47,263 bases of DNA from NCBI RefSeq assembly GCF_014897315.1, contig NZ_JABUYL010000025.1:1-47263 (forward strand). The letters are read 5' to 3'. The number at the start of each line of letters is the position of its first letter. The first letter of the stretch is position 1. Of the stretch, positions 44,145 through 47,263 are shown in pieces. This DNA comes from Proteus sp. FME41. Its GTDB lineage: Bacteria > Pseudomonadota > Gammaproteobacteria > Enterobacterales > Enterobacteriaceae. The notes under the pieces were generated by a model, which searched no databases, had not been told where the DNA came from, and saw nothing but the letters and a program-made list of their open reading frames with translations. The position numbers were made by a program, and so were the translations under genes.

Positions 44145-44830
44145 TTAATTTTCTGAAATAGACTGAAAGAAATTCTCTAACCCATTAGAACTATCATCAC
44201 TTTCTTGGGTTGCATTGGGATCCCAGCGTAAAAGCACATCAGAAAGCGTGCATTTACCGCCTTGAGAGTGATAAATAGAAGAAACGATATGCGCTGTTTG
44301 AATATCACTACGAATATCACCAATGGGATTAATGCGATCAAAAGCCATCCACATCCGAAGCTCACTCAAGCTCATTTGGCTAGTGAGTTCATTAAGAGTG
44401 CGCCCCATACGGAGCGCCAATGTCATTAAAAAGAAAGTATCAGGCTGGGCTACTTTTTTTCTGCATCATCAACCGAAATAGTTAAATCGAGCGCTTGTTT
44501 TAATAAACGAGAATGCACTGGACCATAAATAGCCATCACATCGTTGATGTCTGATTCATCAAAGACAACATCCCCGTTTTCATCACGCAACACATCAATA
44601 AACATCACAACATCAGCACGTAAATTACGTTGTGCAATTTCAATGTCAGATAACGAATGTTCATCTTCAGCATTATCATGGTTAATAATTTCACGCCATT
44701 TCATCCACGCAGGTGATGACGGCTCACGAAGTATGACGAGCGCATTTTCCCATTCAGCAACATTCACTTTCTTTGTGCGAAAGGCATTTTTTTCACTTAA
44801 AGCCAGTGATTTTAATGACGGTTTTTTCAT
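44145..44830 (-). CDS. Tail assembly chaperone fusion GT (via -1 frameshift)
   Basis: The zero frame encodes G (stop TAG at 44450-44452). The heptamer A AAA AAG lies at 44459-44453 directly before that stop. A -1 slip there reads GTA GCC CAG CCT and on into the second frame, which ends at 44145 with QSISEN. The extension has about 102 residues (VAQPDTFFLMTLALRMGRTLN and on) and a DUF4035-like appearance. The fusion would be about 228 residues. Lambda makes gpGT in the same way. The extension has no convincing SD; an ATG at 44426 is internal. Confidence 0.85.
44450..44830 (-). CDS. Tail assembly chaperone G
   Basis: 126 residues. KKPSLKSLALSEKNAFRTKKV start, a VAEWENALVILREPS segment, and an acidic C-terminal half ending DDAEKK. 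It fits the gpG-type chaperone that coats the tape measure before tube growth. It lies between the tail tube gene and the tape measure, two bases after the tube stop. The G product alone is expected to be made in excess over GT. Confidence 0.88.
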   Translation of the reverse strand: MKKPSLKSLALSEKNAFRTKKVNVAEWENALVILREPSSPAWMKWREIINHDNAEDEHSLSDIEIAQRNLRADVVMFIDVLRDENGDVVFDESDINDVMAIYGPVHSRLLKQALDLTISVDDAEKK

Positions 44831-44832
44831 GG

Positions 44833-45300
44833 TTATTCGCTACCTTTATTTAAATTAACAGTCCCGTTTTTAATCGGCTTAGATTTACCTTTTAAACGTA
44901 GGGTAAATGAAGCGGAAACCACACCCGAAGTAGAAACACTCCAACTGTTTTGACGCACTTCGGCTAAAAAGGCATAGCCAATCCCCGAAGGGAACTCCAC
45001 TTTAAATGCATGAACTTCATCATTTTCATACGCGATACGTAATGTTTCTTGGCCTTCATCGTCTGTGAAATTACCATTAATGGTGAGCTCTGCAGGTGCA
45101 GATAATCCATTAGTAACTTCTTGCTCCTCAGAGCAGAGCGTGGTGACATCAATATCTGATTTCTGCCCACCGGTATAACTGATCTCTTTTGTTGAACAAG
45201 AAATCCCTAAAAATACCGCATCAGTTGGATTAACTTCTGTTGCGGGTAATTTCGAGACACTGATTTTAGTGCCTTGTGTTTTTTCATATTTACTAGACAT
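44833..45300 (-). CDS. Phage major tail tube protein
   Basis: 155 residues from ATG 45300 (AGGA eight bases upstream; an ATG at 45306 is too close to that site). A lambda gpV-type tube subunit without Ig-like extension: GTKISVSKLPA, AVFLGISCSTKEISYTGG, TLCSEEQEVTNGL, then a beta-rich end (VVSASFTLRLKGKS). It builds the tube around the tape measure. Preceded by a moron gene with a terminator, so it needs its own promoter or read-through. Confidence 0.88.
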   Translation of the reverse strand: MSSKYEKTQGTKISVSKLPATEVNPTDAVFLGISCSTKEISYTGGQKSDIDVTTLCSEEQEVTNGLSAPAELTINGNFTDDEGQETLRIAYENDEVHAFKVEFPSGIGYAFLAEVRQNSWSVSTSGVVSASFTLRLKGKSKPIKNGTVNLNKGSE

Positions 45301-45318
45301 GATCATTTCCTATTGGCA

Positions 45319-45340
45319 TAAAAAAACCACCCGAAGGTGG
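45319..45340 (-). terminator. Terminator after the 45362 gene
   Basis: On the minus strand CCACC, loop TTCG, GGTGG (45340-45327) then seven T. A UUCG-type tetraloop and T-run make a strong Rho-independent terminator, oddly placed inside the late operon. Confidence 0.85.
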
Positions 45341-45361
45341 CTTTAGTGTGATTGTGTTTAG

Positions 45362-45688
45362 TTAGTACGATGTATTTCTAACTATAATAATTTCATCTAA
45401 CTTAGCTTGAGAGGCGTACTTATTGTATTCTTCCACTAATGACATAAGCTCTATATCTGCTTTTTCAATATCATCAATAGCCTTTCTTAGCTTTTGAATA
45501 TCGATATGTTTAACTCTAGAAAGATCATATTCACTGGTTTTACCGCTTTTACAATCTAGGTTATTTAGTGCAATATTTCTTTCATTTGCTGCTTTTGATA
45601 AAGCTTCTTTTAGATGAGTGCATCGACCAAGTGCTTCAAAATTAATTTCTGACATTGTATACCCTCTTAGTACATACTGAACACTCAT
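45362..45688 (-). CDS. Small protein of unknown function (tail-operon moron)
   Basis: 108 residues from ATG 45688, preceded by a perfect AGGAGG nine bases upstream. A second ATG at 45655 (MSEINFEALG, with AGAGGG before it) gives 97 residues and is also plausible. The product is mostly helical with charged residues (LKEALSKAANERNIALNN, IDIQKLRKAIDDIEKA). It sits between the tail terminator and tube genes, where lambda-type phages have no gene, and ends at a strong terminator. No family recognised. Confidence 0.6.
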   Translation of the reverse strand: MSVQYVLRGYTMSEINFEALGRCTHLKEALSKAANERNIALNNLDCKSGKTSEYDLSRVKHIDIQKLRKAIDDIEKADIELMSLVEEYNKYASQAKLDEIIIVRNTSY

Positions 45689-45748
45689 TACACTATACCT
45701 CCTGACTTCACCTCTTGGTATCAAATAAGTTTTAAAGATTACATCTCT

Positions 45749-46084
45749 CTATTGCCAAACTTGGCACTCAAACGTTGCTCTAAACAATTCTGTATCAGGT
45801 TCGTAGCCTTGTTTTTCTGAAATTTCAACAGGGCTTAATTTTGTTAAGGCGTTAGCAAATAACAAGCGAAGCTTTCTTGCCTCATCAATCGTATCGGCAT
45901 AAACATCAACCTGAATATTCGTCATCGTTTCGGCTTGCCCCTTCAGTACATCGCCTTTGACATCATACAAAGAGAATACACACCAAGGGGCTGTTATTGC
46001 AGGGCTTGATTGTGGAGCAACATACGGAAATACTTTATCAGTTAATACGGGTGATAAAATTGCGTAGATATCCGCCTCTGTCAT
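45749..46084 (-). CDS. Phage tail terminator/completion protein (DUF3168)
   Basis: 111 residues with the DUF3168 pattern: EADIYAILSPVL, VFPYVAPQSSPAITAPWCVFSLY, then NIQVDVYADTIDEARKL and a C-terminal ATFECQVW. The family caps the tail end that joins the head. ATG overlaps the gp10-like gene by four bases. Confidence 0.87.
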   Translation of the reverse strand: MTEADIYAILSPVLTDKVFPYVAPQSSPAITAPWCVFSLYDVKGDVLKGQAETMTNIQVDVYADTIDEARKLRLLFANALTKLSPVEISEKQGYEPDTELFRATFECQVWQ

Positions 46085-46521
46085 TTTCCTAGCGCCTCAT
46101 CAATCGCTCTATTTAACTCGCTAATGGCTAAATTGGCTGCCTTATCCGATTCACGATCAAAAGTGGGACGTATAAAAGGCCTTGGCGCCATTTTAGAAGT
46201 GCCCTCTTCAAGAAAACGCCAATAAAAGGCATTATTAGGATGATCACTTTTCATGGAGGTATCACTGTTTGTGCCTGATGCGTTACTCCCTCGAACATAA
46301 ACGCCCGAAGAAACCTCACCTTTATTGCGCATTCTGTGATTACGAGTCACTATATTTCGTGCTAATTTTCCCGTTTTTCGTGGTGCGGATGTTCTGATTT
46401 CATCACGTAATAACGTTGCGGCCGCATTGGTTGCTTTTCGCATCGCTTGATGACTTTCAGCTCGGCTTAAAACATCTAACTCTCTTGATAAGTCGAGTAG
46501 ATCGGAGAAATCCAAATTCAT
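46081..46521 (-). CDS. HK97 gp10-like head-tail joining protein
   Basis: 146 residues. HK97 gp10 hallmarks: APRKTGKLARNIVTRNHRM, the SSGVYVRG segment, FYWRFLEEGTSKMAPRPFIRPTF. It helps complete the tail-neck joint. Overlaps neighbours by four bases at both ends, so is tightly coupled. Confidence 0.9.
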   Translation of the reverse strand: MNLDFSDLLDLSRELDVLSRAESHQAMRKATNAAATLLRDEIRTSAPRKTGKLARNIVTRNHRMRNKGEVSSGVYVRGSNASGTNSDTSMKSDHPNNAFYWRFLEEGTSKMAPRPFIRPTFDRESDKAANLAISELNRAIDEALGK

Positions 46522-46841
46522 GATTGTTTAACTCCTTGTTTGCATAGCAATTCTAATCGAGTCAATTTCTCATCAGGAATGACTGACTGAATATCATAAA
46601 TTTGCTCACGCCAAACCATTCTGCAGGTACTGTTAATATCTGGTCGATAACGCATCCACACCCTAACAGTAACCTCTGACATTTCAGCATTAGCGGATAT
46701 CAGTTCACGACCAGAAAGATGTTTTACTTCGCACCGCACTGAAGCGATATCAACCCACTCTTTTTTAAGTTGCCCTGAAGGTAATTTAATGGGTGCGTTA
46801 CGCTGAAATTTAACCTTGTGCCTTAGGCGACCAGCTTGCAT
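46518..46841 (-). CDS. Phage head-tail adaptor (head closure)
   Basis: 107 residues of the head-tail adaptor family (SPP1 gp16-like): MQAGRLRHKVKFQR, WVDIASVRCEVKHLSGREL, the RYRPDINSTCRM segment and a QIYDIQSV strand. It closes the connector after packaging. It lies eight bases after the connector gene with a GGAGG site. Confidence 0.9.
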   Translation of the reverse strand: MQAGRLRHKVKFQRNAPIKLPSGQLKKEWVDIASVRCEVKHLSGRELISANAEMSEVTVRVWMRYRPDINSTCRMVWREQIYDIQSVIPDEKLTRLELLCKQGVKQS

Positions 46842-46849
46842 ACAACCTC

Positions 46850-47175
46850 CTACACACCGTAAATTCGATAAGGCTGCAATAACGCTTCCACTGCAAATGG
46901 TTGAGTTGAAAACGAGCTTACCGTAATCACACCTTCTCGATTGTCATACCACTGCCCAATCAGTAGTAACATGGCTGCTGAAACATCATCTGTCAGTAAT
47001 AGATGATCGGCATCTTCTTGGTATCCTTCCGATACTTCCTTTTCATAAAGCGTCCTGCGAGTGTAGTTCTCGACAAACTTCACTGCAGATTTGGTGTAAA
47101 GAGCGAGCAATTTATCATCATCCGTAAAATCAGGATCAATATTGCAATGTTGTTTTACTAATTCCAGAGAAAGCA

Positions 47176-47176
<1 letters not shown>
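46850..47176 (-). CDS. HK97 gp6-like head-tail connector
   Basis: 108 residues: LSLELVKQHCNIDPDFTDDD at the start, LLALYTKSAVKFVENYTRR, then DVSAAMLLLIGQWYDNRE. This is the standard gp6-like connector pattern, a ring that binds the portal. Its ATG overlaps the stop of the upstream gene by one base (TAATG). An AAGGAGA site lies within the upstream gene's end. Confidence 0.92.

Positions 47177-47263
<87 letters not shown>

Overview
The window looks like chromosomal DNA of a Proteus-type gammaproteobacterium (Morganellaceae). This is inferred from the low G+C, Proteus-like protein sequences, a complete type VI secretion (T6SS) main operon with the gene order familiar from Proteus, and an MrpJ-type regulator. 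No rRNA or housekeeping marker is present, so the species is not fixed.

Region 1 (1-4566) is a degenerate Rhs toxin/immunity area. It opens with the C-terminus of an Rhs protein carrying an HNH/EndoVII-like nuclease tip, coupled to a SUKH-type immunity gene. Next come an Imm11/DUF1629-like immunity gene split by a one-base frameshift, a displaced Rhs core fragment without its start or terminal DPxGL motif, and the remains of a heavily frameshifted gene. An octanucleotide tandem repeat, a small orphan (possibly immunity) gene and about 0.9 kb of AT-rich DNA with a strong hairpin complete the region.

Region 2 (4567-26002) is a single co-directional T6SS operon: tssB, tssC, tssE, tssF, tssG, tagH (FHA), tssJ, tssK, tssL, tssH/clpV, a short VasH-like regulator, vasI/tagO, tssA, tssM, vasL/tagA and a second tssF-like gene. 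It supplies the sheath (B, C), baseplate (E, F, G, K), membrane complex (J, L, M), cap (A), sheath-recycling ATPase (H) and accessory factors. Hcp, VgrG and PAAR are absent and must be encoded elsewhere. Notable points are a VasH-like protein with no AAA+ domain, an altered P-loop in TssM and the TssF duplication. A terminator-like hairpin closes the operon.

Region 3 (26100-30116) is mixed: a minus-strand membrane-anchored protein, a DUF523 (YbbK-like) gene, an MrpJ-type helix-turn-helix regulator, a few unrecognised minus-strand genes, and a 5'-truncated IS200/IS605-family tnpB that has cut into its neighbour.

Region 4 (30117-47263, continuing past the window) is the left arm of a lambda/HK97-type siphoprophage. 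It begins at a 3'-half tRNA-Arg(UCU) fragment (putative attL) beside a P4-type tyrosine integrase. Two small exported-protein genes follow, and then the late operon on the minus strand. In transcription order this runs: a partial gene with a Glu-Pro repeat tail, head-tail connector, head closure, HK97 gp10-like, tail terminator, moron, tail tube, G/GT chaperones (programmed -1 frameshift at A AAA AAG), tape measure, M, L, K, exported moron, I, J and tail fibre. Both morons end at strong terminators.

I found no clearly new multi-gene system. The most interesting material is the decaying Rhs/immunity cassette zone, the AAA+-less VasH-like regulator with the second TssF, and the prophage morons.
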